A stretch of 64,000 nucleotides of DNA from Coprobacillus sp. CAG:698 (GTDB lineage: Bacteria; Bacillota_I; Bacilli_A; ML615J-28; CAG-698), in the NCBI GenBank assembly GCA_000431235.1, contig HF988729.1, positions 23,002-87,001 on the forward strand, read 5' to 3'. Each line of letters begins with the position of its first letter. The stretch's first letter is position 1. A program made the translations under genes and the position numbers. A model generated the notes under the pieces. It made no database searches and was not told the DNA's origin. It was given only the letters and a program-made list of their open reading frames with translations. Positions 8,323 to 17,599 of this stretch are shown here, in pieces.

Positions 8323-8631
8323 ATGTCTATCATCGAAAAGATTAAAGTGACTGAGGAAAAGGCTGATAAAATAAGAGAAGAAGCCTCTTTAGAAGTTTCT
8401 AAAATGCTTGATGAAGTTAACTTAAAAAACAAAGAGTTAGTAAAGAATATGTATGAGGCTGCTAAGAAAAGCATTGAATTAGAATATAAGAATACACTTA
8501 ATCAAATTGAAAAGATTAAAGAATCAAAATTAGATGAATGTCAAAAGATTAACGACTCAAATAGGAAAATCGCGAAAGCCCACCTAAATGAAACTGTTGA
8601 TTTCATTTTAAAGAAGGTGATTGATTCGTGA
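8323..8631 (+). CDS. ntpF: V-type ATPase peripheral-stalk subunit G/H
   Basis: The first gene of the operon encodes a 102-residue, almost wholly helical, Glu/Lys-rich protein ('VTEEKADKIREEASLEVSKML'), as expected for the G/H subunit that pairs with subunit E to form the peripheral stalk. ATG 8323 is chosen because AAGGTGG (8308-8314) is well spaced; the GTGs at 8311/8314 overlap that site. Its stop overlaps the GTG start of ntpI. Sequence alone is weak for this family; operon position (F-I-K-E-C-G-A-B-D, as in Enterococcus hirae) makes the call. Confidence 0.85.
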   Translation: MSIIEKIKVTEEKADKIREEASLEVSKMLDEVNLKNKELVKNMYEAAKKSIELEYKNTLNQIEKIKESKLDECQKINDSNRKIAKAHLNETVDFILKKVIDS

Positions 8632-10508
8632 TTGTTCCAATGAAAAAAGTTCAAATTGCTGTATTCAAGGAAGATTTTGATAAGGTAATTAAATCTTTAC
8701 AACGATTTGAACTTATGATGATAATAAATAAAGAAGGTGGAGATGCTTCTATTTCTCTTGATCTTAATGAAGCTTTGCAACAAAGAGTTACAAAGACATT
8801 AGCCCTTGTAAAGAAATATGAAGAAAAGAAGCCACTATTTGATTATCAAGTTGCAGATTATAATGAGTTTAAAGAAGTGTCTAAAGAAAGTCTAGACTTA
8901 CTTGAGAAGCTTGAGAAGTTTATTAGTAGAAACGATGAAATTAAGCAAATAATTAAAGGGAAAAATGAAACTCTTGAAAATCTCAAACTTTGGTTAGAAT
9001 TAGAATATTTGCCTGAGGAAGTAAAAGATACAAAATATGCGAAAACGTATATTGGTTACGTACCAAGTCGAAGTCTTGAGAGATTTACTGAAGAAGCAAA
9101 GAAGGATGGCTTTGACTATCAAGTTTATGGTAAAAATAGTCAATTTGCTGCTGTTATGGTTTTTTGCTATTATGAAGACAATGACAGTTTACAAGAATTA
9201 TTGAAAAAATATGAGTTTACTGATTTCACACTTCCTAAGATTGATTGTAAAATCAAAGAGTATTATGACAAGATTATTAAAGAAATTGATGAACTAAATG
9301 ATGAATATATTGCAAATTTAAATACAATTAAAGAGTACGTAAAAAGAAGTGATGAACTTAGAGTATTAAGCGACCAAATTCTTACTCAAGAAGAAATCAA
9401 TAACGTTAGATGTGATGTTACTGAAGAAACTAAAGTTATCGAAGGCTGGGTAAGAGATTATGAAAAGGATCAAGTTGAAAAAGCTATCAAAGAAGTAACA
9501 GATGACTATATCCTTGAGATTACTGATCCAGAAGATGGTGACGCTGTTCCAACTTATACAAAGAACAAAAAGTTTCCTTCACAATTTGAACAAGTTACTG
9601 ATATGTTTTCTAAGCCAAATTATCATGAGGTTGATCCTAACCCTGTGATGTCAGTTTGGTATTGGTTCTTGTTTGGAATGATGATGGGAGATGCTGGATA
9701 TGGACTACTTATGATTGTTGCAGCTTTCATTTTTAGAAAGTTAGCAAAACCTAAAGGAAACACTTTAAAACTAGTTAATATAATTATGTATTCTGGTGTT
9801 CCAACAATTTTTTGGGGAATAATTTTTGGAAGTTATTTTGGATTTAATCCTCAAACTGATTTTGGAATATCTTGGTGGTGGTACTGGTTTGCTCCAATGG
9901 ATAATCCAATCAAGATGTTAATTGTGTCAGTCGCAGTTGGAGCATTACACTTAATTACAGGACTAATTGTGAAGTGCGTTATATGTGTAAGAGAAAAAGA
10001 TTATATAGAATTATTTTCTAAAAATCTAAGTTGGATACTTATTCTATCGGGAATAGGTTTATATTTTATTTCTAATATGGCTGGAATTATATGTGCTGGT
10101 CTAGGCGTTGCACTAATCCTATTATTTGCTGGCGCTCGAAAAAAATCGATTTTTGGAAAAGCATTCTTTGGGATACTAGGTTTATATGATGTAACAAGCT
10201 ATCTAGGAGATGTTTTATCTTATTCAAGAATTATGGCCTTAGCGATGTCAAGTGCTGCCGTTGCTATGGTTATGAATACTTTAGCAAACATGGTTGGTGG
10301 TTCTGTTGTAGGAATGTTTGCCGCAGCATTAATATTTGTTGCTGGACATATATTTAACATTGTTTTAGGACTATTATCAGCTTATGTTCACGATGCAAGA
10401 CTTCAATATATTGAATTCTTCGGAAAATTCTTTGAAGGTGGAGGCATAGACTTCAAACCTTTATCTATTAAAACAAAATATTTAAAAGATGTTATAAATA
10501 CAAAATAA
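8628..10508 (+). CDS. ntpI: V-type ATPase subunit I (membrane subunit a)
   Basis: 626 residues. The N-terminal cytoplasmic part (about 1-335) contains coiled coils and links the stalks. The C-terminal half has about eight membrane segments that form the ion half-channels. The stretch LSYSRIMALAMSSAAVAM (near residue 530) contains the conserved arginine that faces the c-ring. A GTG start at 8628 overlaps the ntpF stop, with AAGGTGA at 8614-8620. 'MIVPMKKVQIAVFKEDFDKV' matches the usual subunit I beginning, which supports the GTG. Confidence 0.93.
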   Translation: MIVPMKKVQIAVFKEDFDKVIKSLQRFELMMIINKEGGDASISLDLNEALQQRVTKTLALVKKYEEKKPLFDYQVADYNEFKEVSKESLDLLEKLEKFISRNDEIKQIIKGKNETLENLKLWLELEYLPEEVKDTKYAKTYIGYVPSRSLERFTEEAKKDGFDYQVYGKNSQFAAVMVFCYYEDNDSLQELLKKYEFTDFTLPKIDCKIKEYYDKIIKEIDELNDEYIANLNTIKEYVKRSDELRVLSDQILTQEEINNVRCDVTEETKVIEGWVRDYEKDQVEKAIKEVTDDYILEITDPEDGDAVPTYTKNKKFPSQFEQVTDMFSKPNYHEVDPNPVMSVWYWFLFGMMMGDAGYGLLMIVAAFIFRKLAKPKGNTLKLVNIIMYSGVPTIFWGIIFGSYFGFNPQTDFGISWWWYWFAPMDNPIKMLIVSVAVGALHLITGLIVKCVICVREKDYIELFSKNLSWILILSGIGLYFISNMAGIICAGLGVALILLFAGARKKSIFGKAFFGILGLYDVTSYLGDVLSYSRIMALAMSSAAVAMVMNTLANMVGGSVVGMFAAALIFVAGHIFNIVLGLLSAYVHDARLQYIEFFGKFFEGGGIDFKPLSIKTKYLKDVINTK

Positions 10509-10527
10509 AAAAAGGAGATATTTTTAT

Positions 10528-11001
10528 ATGACAATCGGAACAATTATTGCTCTTGTCGGAGCAGCATTAGGAACTATTTTACCTGGTATTGGATCAATAC
10601 TTGGTGTACAAATGTGTGGAAAAGCATCTGCTGGTGTTACAGCTGAAAAACCTGAATTATTTGGTAAATTATTAGTATTACAAATTCTTCCTGGTACACA
10701 AGGATTATATGGATTCTTAGCATCATTCTTATTTATGATTACAACTGGTATGATTAGTGGTGATGCTGAAGCATTTGCTATGAGTACTTCAAGAGGATGG
10801 GCTTTCCTTGCTGCTTTCTTACCAATCACTATTAATGGTTTAATTTCTGCAATCTTCCAAGGTAAAGTTGCATTAGCTGGTATTATGATGACTGCAAAAC
10901 AACCTGATGCTTCAGGTAAAGGTATTACTATGGCAGTTTTAATTGAAACATATGCCATTCTTTCATTAATCGTTAGTATAATGTTAATATTTGCAATTTA
11001 A
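10528..11001 (+). CDS. ntpK: V-type ATPase subunit K (c-ring proteolipid), sodium-type
   Basis: A 157-residue duplicated proteolipid with four membrane helices that builds the rotor ring. All five ligands known for the Na+ site of Enterococcus hirae NtpK appear in place: L54, T57 and Q58 (in LPGTQG), Q111 (in FQGK) and E140 (in LIETY). A Na+-translocating enzyme is therefore predicted. AAAGGAG precedes ATG 10528. The 19-nt gap from ntpI contains only the ribosome site. Confidence 0.95.
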   Translation: MTIGTIIALVGAALGTILPGIGSILGVQMCGKASAGVTAEKPELFGKLLVLQILPGTQGLYGFLASFLFMITTGMISGDAEAFAMSTSRGWAFLAAFLPITINGLISAIFQGKVALAGIMMTAKQPDASGKGITMAVLIETYAILSLIVSIMLIFAI

Positions 11002-11033
11002 TAAGTCGTTAGAATAAACGCAAGGAGAGATCA

Positions 11034-11603
11034 GTGTATAATAAGATAATTGAAAAAGCAGAGGCTGAAGCTTCAAGAATTAAAGAAAATGGTGAATTAA
11101 AAGCAAGGAAATTAACAGATGAATTGCTTAATGAGACACAAGAAAAGATTAATCAAATGGTTGATGAAGCTAAGATTAAAAATGCTGACCTCATCAAAAC
11201 AAAAACAGCTGAATTTGATCAAACATTAAAACAACAAGTTTTATCAAACCAAAAAGAATTAATCAAGGAAACATTTGATTATGCATTAGAAAAACTAGTG
11301 AAAATGAATGATGAAGAACTTAGAAAATTTATAATAATTTCTCTACATAAATCAGGTCTTACTGGTGATGTTGTTCTAAAGGTAAATAAAGATGATTATA
11401 ATAGATATTATAATATTATCAAAAAAGTGTCTTTTGATAATATGAAATTAACACTAAGTTCAGAATCAGCGAATATAAAAGGTGGATTTATTATCGAAGG
11501 TAAATACTTCGATTTAGACAATTCTTACGAAGTAATCTTAAAGAATTTAAGTGAAGAATTAGAAACAAAAATTGCACAAATGCTTTTTAAAAATGAGGCA
11601 TAA
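11034..11603 (+). CDS. ntpE: V-type ATPase subunit E (peripheral stalk)
   Basis: 189 residues. The N-terminal half is a charged helix ('IIEKAEAEASRIKENGELKARKL') that pairs with subunit G/H; the C-terminal globular half (about 100-189) contacts the A3B3 head, with 'GGFIIEGKYFDLDNSYEVIL' typical of the family. The start is GTG 11034, 7 nt after AAGGAG (11022-11027), and no better ATG is in range. It sits between ntpK and ntpC as in other bacterial V-ATPase operons. Confidence 0.9.
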   Translation: MYNKIIEKAEAEASRIKENGELKARKLTDELLNETQEKINQMVDEAKIKNADLIKTKTAEFDQTLKQQVLSNQKELIKETFDYALEKLVKMNDEELRKFIIISLHKSGLTGDVVLKVNKDDYNRYYNIIKKVSFDNMKLTLSSESANIKGGFIIEGKYFDLDNSYEVILKNLSEELETKIAQMLFKNEA

Positions 11604-11605
11604 CT

Positions 11606-12526
11606 ATGAATTATCCTTATGCAAATGGAATTATAAGTGTAATTGAAAACAAAGTTCTAGATCGTAATAAGTTATATGTTCTTTCAAAATATGAGAAAAA
11701 AGAATTTATCAAAGTCCTTTTAGCAATGAATTATGGAGGCAGTGGTGAGACTCTTGAGGACCTAATTGCTTCTGAAAATAATCGTGTAAAAGATTTGCTT
11801 AAAGAAATTTCTCCTAAAAAAGAAGATACTAATTTATTCTATTTAGTAAATGATGCACAAAATATAAAGATTTTATACAAAATAAAAGTGTATAACTTAG
11901 ACAAATATGATTTGTTATCAGAAAATGGAACAATGGATTTAGAAATTTTATCACAAGCTATAATTGACAATAATTTTACAAATGCACCTAAGAGGTTAAA
12001 AGAATTAGTTACCAAAATTAATAGTCACCTAACAGATGATATAAATCCTAAAAACTTAAGTTCTCTTATTGATAATTCAATATATAGTTATGCAATTAAA
12101 GCAACTAATAATCACATTTTAAAGAAGTACTTGACTTATCGTATAGATTTCAACAATGTGATTTCTATGTTACGTAGTAAAAACTTAAATTGGAATAAAA
12201 GTGAATATTTTAAAATGTTTTTAGATAATGGTTCAATTTCTAAAAATGTTTTAGAAAACGTTTATGAAGCCTCTAAAGAAGAATTGATAAAATGTTTAGA
12301 AGTATTTTATGATGGCAAAATCAGCAAGGTTTTGAAAAAAATAACTTCCCTTGATGAATGTCAATTGGAATTCGAACGTTTAATGCTTGAGTTAATGAAA
12401 GAATATAAAAATGAGCCTTTAAATATAGGTCCAGTAATATATTACTATTTACTTAAACAGGCAGAAGCCCAAAACATAAGAATTTTATATTCACTTGATA
12501 AAGTAGATATAAAGGATTTACTTTAA
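11606..12526 (+). CDS. ntpC: V-type ATPase subunit C (central-stalk cap, subunit d-like)
   Basis: 306 residues, matching the AC39/subunit C family that sits as a funnel on the c-ring and receives the rotor shaft. The N-terminus MNYPYANGIISVIENKVLDRNKL and the all-helical composition fit. It starts 2 nt after ntpE. Sequence conservation in this subunit is low, so the assignment leans on operon order as well as on length. Confidence 0.88.
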   Translation: MNYPYANGIISVIENKVLDRNKLYVLSKYEKKEFIKVLLAMNYGGSGETLEDLIASENNRVKDLLKEISPKKEDTNLFYLVNDAQNIKILYKIKVYNLDKYDLLSENGTMDLEILSQAIIDNNFTNAPKRLKELVTKINSHLTDDINPKNLSSLIDNSIYSYAIKATNNHILKKYLTYRIDFNNVISMLRSKNLNWNKSEYFKMFLDNGSISKNVLENVYEASKEELIKCLEVFYDGKISKVLKKITSLDECQLEFERLMLELMKEYKNEPLNIGPVIYYYLLKQAEAQNIRILYSLDKVDIKDLL

Positions 12527-12564
12527 AAATATTAAATAATTTATTCTAGAAAGCAGGTGAAAGA

Positions 12565-12882
12565 ATGTCAGAAAAAGTAAAAGTAGCTGCCATAGGCACA
12601 GATGAATCTATAGCAATATATAATTCTGTAGGATTCAAAACTTATTTTTCAACTGATTATCAGAAAATAGATAAAATGATTTTTAAACTTTTTAAAGAAG
12701 GATGCAAAATCATTTATGTTACTGAAAAAGTATATGAGAATATTCCTGAAACATTGGAAAAATATAGTCAAATGACTTATCCAATCATTCTACCGCTTCC
12801 TCTAGATAATGTTAATAGCGGAGTTGGAATGAAAAAAAATAAAGCAAATGTTGAAAAGGCCATAGGCATAAACATTTTCTAG
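12565..12882 (+). CDS. ntpG: V-type ATPase subunit F (rotor shaft)
   Basis: A 105-residue alpha/beta protein with 'KVAAIGTDESIAIYNSVGFKTYF' and 'YPIILPLP', the patterns of V-ATPase subunit F (NtpG in the E. hirae naming), which binds the D shaft and stimulates hydrolysis. The ribosome site AAAGCAGGTG precedes ATG 12565. The 38-nt gap after ntpC holds no terminator. Confidence 0.9.
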   Translation: MSEKVKVAAIGTDESIAIYNSVGFKTYFSTDYQKIDKMIFKLFKEGCKIIYVTEKVYENIPETLEKYSQMTYPIILPLPLDNVNSGVGMKKNKANVEKAIGINIF

Positions 12883-12897
12883 AAAGAGGTTAGATGA

Positions 12898-14679
12898 ATG
12901 ACACAATCTGAACAAAAACAAGTTGGCGTTATATCAAAAGTTGCAGGTCCTTTAATTATTGCTAAAGGCATGAAAGATGTGCAAATGTATGACGTTGTAC
13001 GTGTAAGTAATAAAAAATTAATCGGTGAAATAATTGAATTAAGAGGTGATGTAGCCTCTATCCAAGTATATGAAGAAACAGCTGGATTAGGTCCAGGAGA
13101 ACCTGTTTACTTTACAAATCAACCACTTTCAGTGGAATTAGGCCCTGGTTTAATTGAAGGAATATATGATGGTATTCAAAGACCATTAAATGTCATTTTT
13201 GATGAATATGGTGATCGTATTCCTTTAGGTGTTGATGTACCTAAATTAAATCGTGAAAAAGTATGGGTATTTAACCCAAAAAGAAAAGTTGGCTCAAAAG
13301 TTACTGCTGGTGATACATTAGGTGAAGTACAAGAAACAAGTATAGTATGCCACAAAATTATGGTTCCTTATGGATTATCTGGAGAATTAGTTTGGATTCA
13401 CCAAGGTAATGCTAAGGTAACTGATATTGTTGCCAAAATAAAGAAAGATAATGACGAAATCGTAGAACTAAATATGATTCAAAACTGGCCAGTTCGTAAA
13501 GGAAGGCCATATAACAAGAAATTAGCTCCACGTGCTCCATTAATTACTGGGCAAAGAGTAATCGATACATTTTTCCCTGTAGCTCGTGGGGGAATCGCAG
13601 CTATCCCTGGACCATTTGGTAGCGGTAAAACTGTCGTTCAACATCAATTAGCAAAATGGTCTAATGCTGATATAATCGTTTATGTAGGTTGTGGTGAGCG
13701 TGGAAACGAAATGACTGATGTTCTTCAAGAATTTCCAGAACTAAAAGATCCAAAAACTGGTGAAAGTTTGATGAAGAGAACAGTTCTAATTGCTAATACA
13801 TCAAATATGCCTGTTGCTGCTCGTGAAGCATCTATTTATACAGGTATTACGATTGCTGAATATTATCGTGATATGGGATACAATGTAGCCATAATGGCTG
13901 ACTCAACATCACGTTGGGCAGAAGCTCTACGTGAAATGTCAGGACGTTTAGAAGAAATGCCTGGTGAAGAAGGATATCCTGCTTATCTTTCATCAAGACT
14001 TGCAGAGTTCTATGAAAGAGCTGGTTATGTAAAATGCTTAGGCAGTGAAGGTTTAGAAGGATCTATCACTGCAATTGGTGCTGTATCGCCTCCAGGAGGA
14101 GATACATCTGAACCAGTATCACAAGCCACACTAAGAATAGTAAAAGTATTCTGGGGCTTAAGTGCTAACTTAGCGTATCGCCGTCATTTCCCTGCTATTG
14201 ATTGGTTGAAGAGTTATTCTTTATATGATTTAAATGAATACTTTAATGAAGAATTAGATCAAGAATGGAGCAAGCAAGTTTCACGTGCTATGCAAATACT
14301 TCAAGAAGAAGCTAAACTAGACGAAATTGTTAGACTAGTTGGTGTTGATTCTCTTGAATATTCTGATAGATTAAAACTTGATGTGGCTAGAAGTATTCGT
14401 GAGGATTATCTTCATCAAAATGCTTTCCATGAAGTTGATACATATACATCTCTTGCAAAGCAATTTGGAATGTTGAAGGTTATCTTAAAATGGTATAATG
14501 GAAGTGTTGAAGCTCTCAAAAATAATGTTTCATATAATGAATTGACTAAGATGAATGTCTTAACAACAATTGGTCGTATGAAATATATTAGTGAAAATGA
14601 ATTTCCTGAAAAAGTAAACGAAATATATAAAGAAATGGATAATGAATTTGAAAAACTAATGAAAGGAGCTAATGAATAA
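12898..14679 (+). CDS. ntpA: V-type ATPase catalytic subunit A
   Basis: 593 residues; hydrolyses or makes ATP in the A3B3 head. The Walker A motif GPFGSGKT is at residues 238-245, followed by the family sequences VYVGCGERGNEM, NTSNMPVAAREASIYTG and the Walker B region 'NVAIMADSTSRWAEALRE'. The bulge (non-homologous) region at about 120-200 distinguishes it from F-type beta subunits. The stop codon overlaps the start of ntpB (TAATG). AAAGAGG precedes ATG 12898. Confidence 0.98.
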   Translation: MTQSEQKQVGVISKVAGPLIIAKGMKDVQMYDVVRVSNKKLIGEIIELRGDVASIQVYEETAGLGPGEPVYFTNQPLSVELGPGLIEGIYDGIQRPLNVIFDEYGDRIPLGVDVPKLNREKVWVFNPKRKVGSKVTAGDTLGEVQETSIVCHKIMVPYGLSGELVWIHQGNAKVTDIVAKIKKDNDEIVELNMIQNWPVRKGRPYNKKLAPRAPLITGQRVIDTFFPVARGGIAAIPGPFGSGKTVVQHQLAKWSNADIIVYVGCGERGNEMTDVLQEFPELKDPKTGESLMKRTVLIANTSNMPVAAREASIYTGITIAEYYRDMGYNVAIMADSTSRWAEALREMSGRLEEMPGEEGYPAYLSSRLAEFYERAGYVKCLGSEGLEGSITAIGAVSPPGGDTSEPVSQATLRIVKVFWGLSANLAYRRHFPAIDWLKSYSLYDLNEYFNEELDQEWSKQVSRAMQILQEEAKLDEIVRLVGVDSLEYSDRLKLDVARSIREDYLHQNAFHEVDTYTSLAKQFGMLKVILKWYNGSVEALKNNVSYNELTKMNVLTTIGRMKYISENEFPEKVNEIYKEMDNEFEKLMKGANE

Positions 14680-16058
14680 TGCCTAAAGAGTATAAAACAA
14701 TTAGAGAAGTAGTTGGCCCTTTGATGTTAGTTGACCATGTAGAAGGCGTTAAGTATGATGAACTTGTACAAATACGCCAAGAAAATGGAGAAATTCGTTA
14801 TGGTAAAGTTCTTGAAATTAATGAAGATAAAGCTTTAGTGCAACTTTACAATAGTTCTCAAGGATTAAAAATTAGTACTGCAAAGGCAATGTTCTTAGGA
14901 CACGGAGTTGAATTAAAAGTTTCTCCACAAATAATTGGACGTGTATTTGATGGTATGGGTCGTCCTATTGATGGTGGTGAAGAACTTATTCCTACAAAAA
15001 CACTAGACATAAACGGAACTCCTCTAAACCCTGTTGCTCGTGATTACCCATCAGAATTCATTCAAACAGGTGTTAGTGCTATTGATGGTTTGAATACATT
15101 AGTTCGTGGACAAAAACTTCCAATCTTTTCTGGATCTGGACTTCCTCATGCTCGTCTTGCTGTCCAAATTGCTCGTCAAGCAAGAGTTAGAGGAACAAAT
15201 GATGATTTTGCAGTAGTGTTTGCGGCAATAGGTATTACTTTTGAAGAAGCAAATTATTTCATTGAAGATTTCAAAAAATCAGGAGCAATTGAAAGATCTG
15301 TATTATTTATGAATCTAGCTAATGACCCTGCAATTGAGCGTATCGCAACACCACGTATGGCGATAACATGTGCTGAATATTTAGCATATGAACTTGGAAT
15401 GCATGTTCTAGTAATTATGACTGATATTACAAACTATGCTGAAGCCTTACGTGAGGTATCAGCTGCTAGAAAAGAAGTACCAGGTCGTCGTGGCTACCCT
15501 GGATATATGTATACAGACTTAGCATCTTTATATGAAAGAGCTGGACGTATTAGAGGTAAAAATGGTTCAATTACCCAAATACCTATTCTAACAATGCCTG
15601 AAGATGATAAAACACATCCAATTCCTGACTTAACTGGTTATATAACTGAAGGACAAATAATCCTTTCAAGAGAATTACATAATCAAGGAATCAATCCTCC
15701 AATTAATGTATTACCATCATTAAGTCGTTTAAAGGATAAAGGTATTGGAGTTAACAAAACTCGTGAAGATCATGCTCAAACAATGAACCAATTATTCTCA
15801 GCGTACGCAAGAGGAAAAGAAGCTAAAGAGCTTGCTGTTATTCTTGGAGATGCTGCTTTATCTGATGTTGACAAATTATATGCAAAATTTGCAGAAGCTT
15901 TCGAAGAAGAATATGTATCTCAAGGAAGTAGTACAAATAGATCAATTGAAGAAACATTAGATCTTGGATGGAAACTTTTGAAAATTCTTCCTGAAAGTGA
16001 ATTGAAACGTATAGACTTGAAATTTATTGAAAAATATTTACCTAAAGATGAGGAATAA
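14679..16058 (+). CDS. ntpB: V-type ATPase regulatory subunit B
   Basis: 459 residues; the non-catalytic partner of subunit A. It lacks a Walker A lysine and shows instead FSGSGLPHARLAVQIARQARV, the normal B-subunit version, then 'VIMTDITNYAEALREVSAARKEVPGRRGYPGYMYTDLA'. The start ATG overlaps the stop of ntpA, indicating coupled translation and matched stoichiometry. Confidence 0.98.
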   Translation: MPKEYKTIREVVGPLMLVDHVEGVKYDELVQIRQENGEIRYGKVLEINEDKALVQLYNSSQGLKISTAKAMFLGHGVELKVSPQIIGRVFDGMGRPIDGGEELIPTKTLDINGTPLNPVARDYPSEFIQTGVSAIDGLNTLVRGQKLPIFSGSGLPHARLAVQIARQARVRGTNDDFAVVFAAIGITFEEANYFIEDFKKSGAIERSVLFMNLANDPAIERIATPRMAITCAEYLAYELGMHVLVIMTDITNYAEALREVSAARKEVPGRRGYPGYMYTDLASLYERAGRIRGKNGSITQIPILTMPEDDKTHPIPDLTGYITEGQIILSRELHNQGINPPINVLPSLSRLKDKGIGVNKTREDHAQTMNQLFSAYARGKEAKELAVILGDAALSDVDKLYAKFAEAFEEEYVSQGSSTNRSIEETLDLGWKLLKILPESELKRIDLKFIEKYLPKDEE

Positions 16059-16060
16059 AT

Positions 16061-16696
16061 ATGGCAACTACAAATGTTAATCCAACAAGAATGGAATTAA
16101 CACGCCTCAAAAAAGAACTTGCCACTGCCAAAAGAGGACATAAATTATTAAAAGACAAACAAGATGAAATGGTTCGTCAATTTATGATGCTAATAAGAAC
16201 AAACCGTGAACTTAGATTAAACATTGAAAACAAACTTTCAAATGTGTCAGAAACATTTGCTCAAGCACGTTTGAAAATGAGTTATTCAGGTTTAATGGAA
16301 GCACTAATGGTACCTGCCAATGACGTCGTAATTGAAACATCATCGAAAACAATTATGAATATGTCTGTACCAAGTTTAAAGGTAGAAACAAGTGATTCTG
16401 TAGACATTACATATGGTTTTGCTTTTACACCATGTGAACTTGATGATTCTGTTTTGGAATTATCAACACTTGTAGAGAAAATGGTAAAACTTGCTGAGAT
16501 TGAAAAGTCATGTGATATGCTTGCGGTTGAAATCGAAAAAACAAGAAGGCGTGTAAATGCTATTGAATATGTTCTTATTCCTAATCTCGAAGAAAATATT
16601 CATTATATTACAATGAAACTTGAAGATAATGAAAGAAGTAATATTATTCGTTTAATGAAAAGTAAAGAAATTATCATGAAAAGAACAGAATCATAA
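16061..16696 (+). CDS. ntpD: V-type ATPase subunit D (central rotor shaft)
   Basis: 211 residues. 'NPTRMELTRLKKELATAKRGHKLLKDKQDEM' at the N-terminus and 'RRRVNAIEYVLIPNLEENIHYI' near the C-terminus are diagnostic of subunit D, the coiled-coil shaft turned by ATP hydrolysis. It is the last gene of the operon, and its stop lies in the loop of the terminator. No H/J accessory genes follow. Confidence 0.96.
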   Translation: MATTNVNPTRMELTRLKKELATAKRGHKLLKDKQDEMVRQFMMLIRTNRELRLNIENKLSNVSETFAQARLKMSYSGLMEALMVPANDVVIETSSKTIMNMSVPSLKVETSDSVDITYGFAFTPCELDDSVLELSTLVEKMVKLAEIEKSCDMLAVEIEKTRRRVNAIEYVLIPNLEENIHYITMKLEDNERSNIIRLMKSKEIIMKRTES

Positions 16697-16712
16697 TGGA
16701 TTCTGTTTTTTT
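16684..16712 (+). terminator. Terminator of the V-ATPase operon
   Basis: AACAGAATC (16684-16692) pairs with GATTCTGTT (16699-16707), followed by Ts; the ntpD stop codon is in the loop. Confidence 0.9.
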
Positions 16713-16723
16713 GTTTTATATGC

Positions 16724-16752
16724 TTGTAACAAAATATAAATTGTGATAAAAT
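16724..16752 (+). promoter_or_regulatory. Promoter of the thioesterase-like gene
   Basis: TTGTAA (16724-16729), a 17-bp spacer, TAAAAT (16747-16752). Confidence 0.65.
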
Positions 16753-16777
16753 GTTTACTATATGAAAGGAAATTAAT

Positions 16778-17512
16778 ATGATTTATAAAGTAAAAAGAAA
16801 AGTTACTGGTAGTATGGTTGATACCAAAGCTAATTTATCTTTGTTAGGATTATGTGATGTGATTGTTGACACAATGTCAGAAATGTTAGGCTTATTAAAA
16901 CTTGATGGATTATATGCTTTAAAGAATTACAATGCAATGTGGGTCATTTCTAAAAACAAAATAAGAATCTTTGATGAAGCAAAATGGAATGAAAAACTTG
17001 AAGTAGAAAGTTTTATTTCTTCAACAACATTAGCTCGTATAACAATTGATACAGTAATAAAAAAATTAGATAAGATAATAGCATATTCACGAATAGAAAG
17101 TTGCGCAATTGATTTACAATCAAGAAGAATAAGAAAAACAAATACAATGGGTATTGATGATAATATTGTGATTGAAAATCCTTATAATTTTAATCAGTTT
17201 ATCGAGACAGAAGGTGAGAGTAATGATTTAAATTTAGAATTTACCCAAAAATCCCTATACACAAATATAGATTATCTTCATCATACAAATAATCTTGAAT
17301 ACATCAGAGTTTTATTAAATTCATTTACAGTTAAAGAAATAGAAACTAAACCAATAAAACAAATAGAAATTAATTATAAAAATCAATCGTTTGAAAATGA
17401 TTTGCTAGAAGTTTATAAAAATATATCAGAAAACATATGTTTTTATGAAATTAAAGCAAATAATAAAAATAATGTAAAAGAAACAAAAGTAAATGGAAAA
17501 ATATTTTTTTAA
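16778..17512 (+). CDS. Acyl-ACP thioesterase-like protein (double hot-dog fold)
   Basis: 244 residues. The N-terminal hot-dog shows 'ALKNYNAMWVISKNKIRIFDEAKWNEKLEVESFI', matching acyl-ACP thioesterases (PF01643), which release fatty acids from acyl carrier protein. The second half has IDYLHHTNNLEYIRVLLNSF, where the family has D-x-N-x-H-x-N-N-x-x-Y. Here the catalytic Asn position holds Leu, so activity is uncertain. AAAGGA precedes ATG 16778, and the gene has its own promoter. It stands alone between the V-ATPase and the aromatic-transporter operon. Confidence 0.75.
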   Translation: MIYKVKRKVTGSMVDTKANLSLLGLCDVIVDTMSEMLGLLKLDGLYALKNYNAMWVISKNKIRIFDEAKWNEKLEVESFISSTTLARITIDTVIKKLDKIIAYSRIESCAIDLQSRRIRKTNTMGIDDNIVIENPYNFNQFIETEGESNDLNLEFTQKSLYTNIDYLHHTNNLEYIRVLLNSFTVKEIETKPIKQIEINYKNQSFENDLLEVYKNISENICFYEIKANNKNNVKETKVNGKIFF

Positions 17513-17529
17513 ATGTAAACGTTTTAAAC
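17513..17529 (+). promoter_or_regulatory. LacI-family/cre-like operator (weak)
   Basis: ATGTAAACGTTTTAA includes the palindrome AAACGTTT with a central CG, close to a catabolite-responsive element with one mismatch. It lies about 12 bp upstream of the -35 of the leader promoter. Chance occurrence cannot be excluded. Confidence 0.25.
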
Positions 17530-17539
17530 AAATATTTTC

Positions 17540-17568
17540 TTGCATTTTATTTAATTTTGGTATATAAT
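17540..17568 (+). promoter_or_regulatory. Promoter of the leader-peptide/TrpXYZ-type operon
   Basis: TTGCAT (17540-17545), a 17-bp spacer, TATAAT (17563-17568). Transcription would begin near 17575, just before the leader ribosome site. Confidence 0.8.
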
Positions 17569-17599
17569 AGATGTATAAAAATGAAAGGAAAAATGTAGT

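Noticed and set aside
10524..10958. Long minus-strand open frame opposite ntpK, and similar antisense frames opposite rplA, rplL and metI
   Set aside because: Each mirrors the codon pattern of a certain plus-strand gene and lacks a ribosome site and family resemblance.
17513..17529. Firm catabolite-repression site before the aromatic operon
   Set aside because: One mismatch to consensus and no other cre-like sites noticed in the window; kept only as a low-confidence feature.
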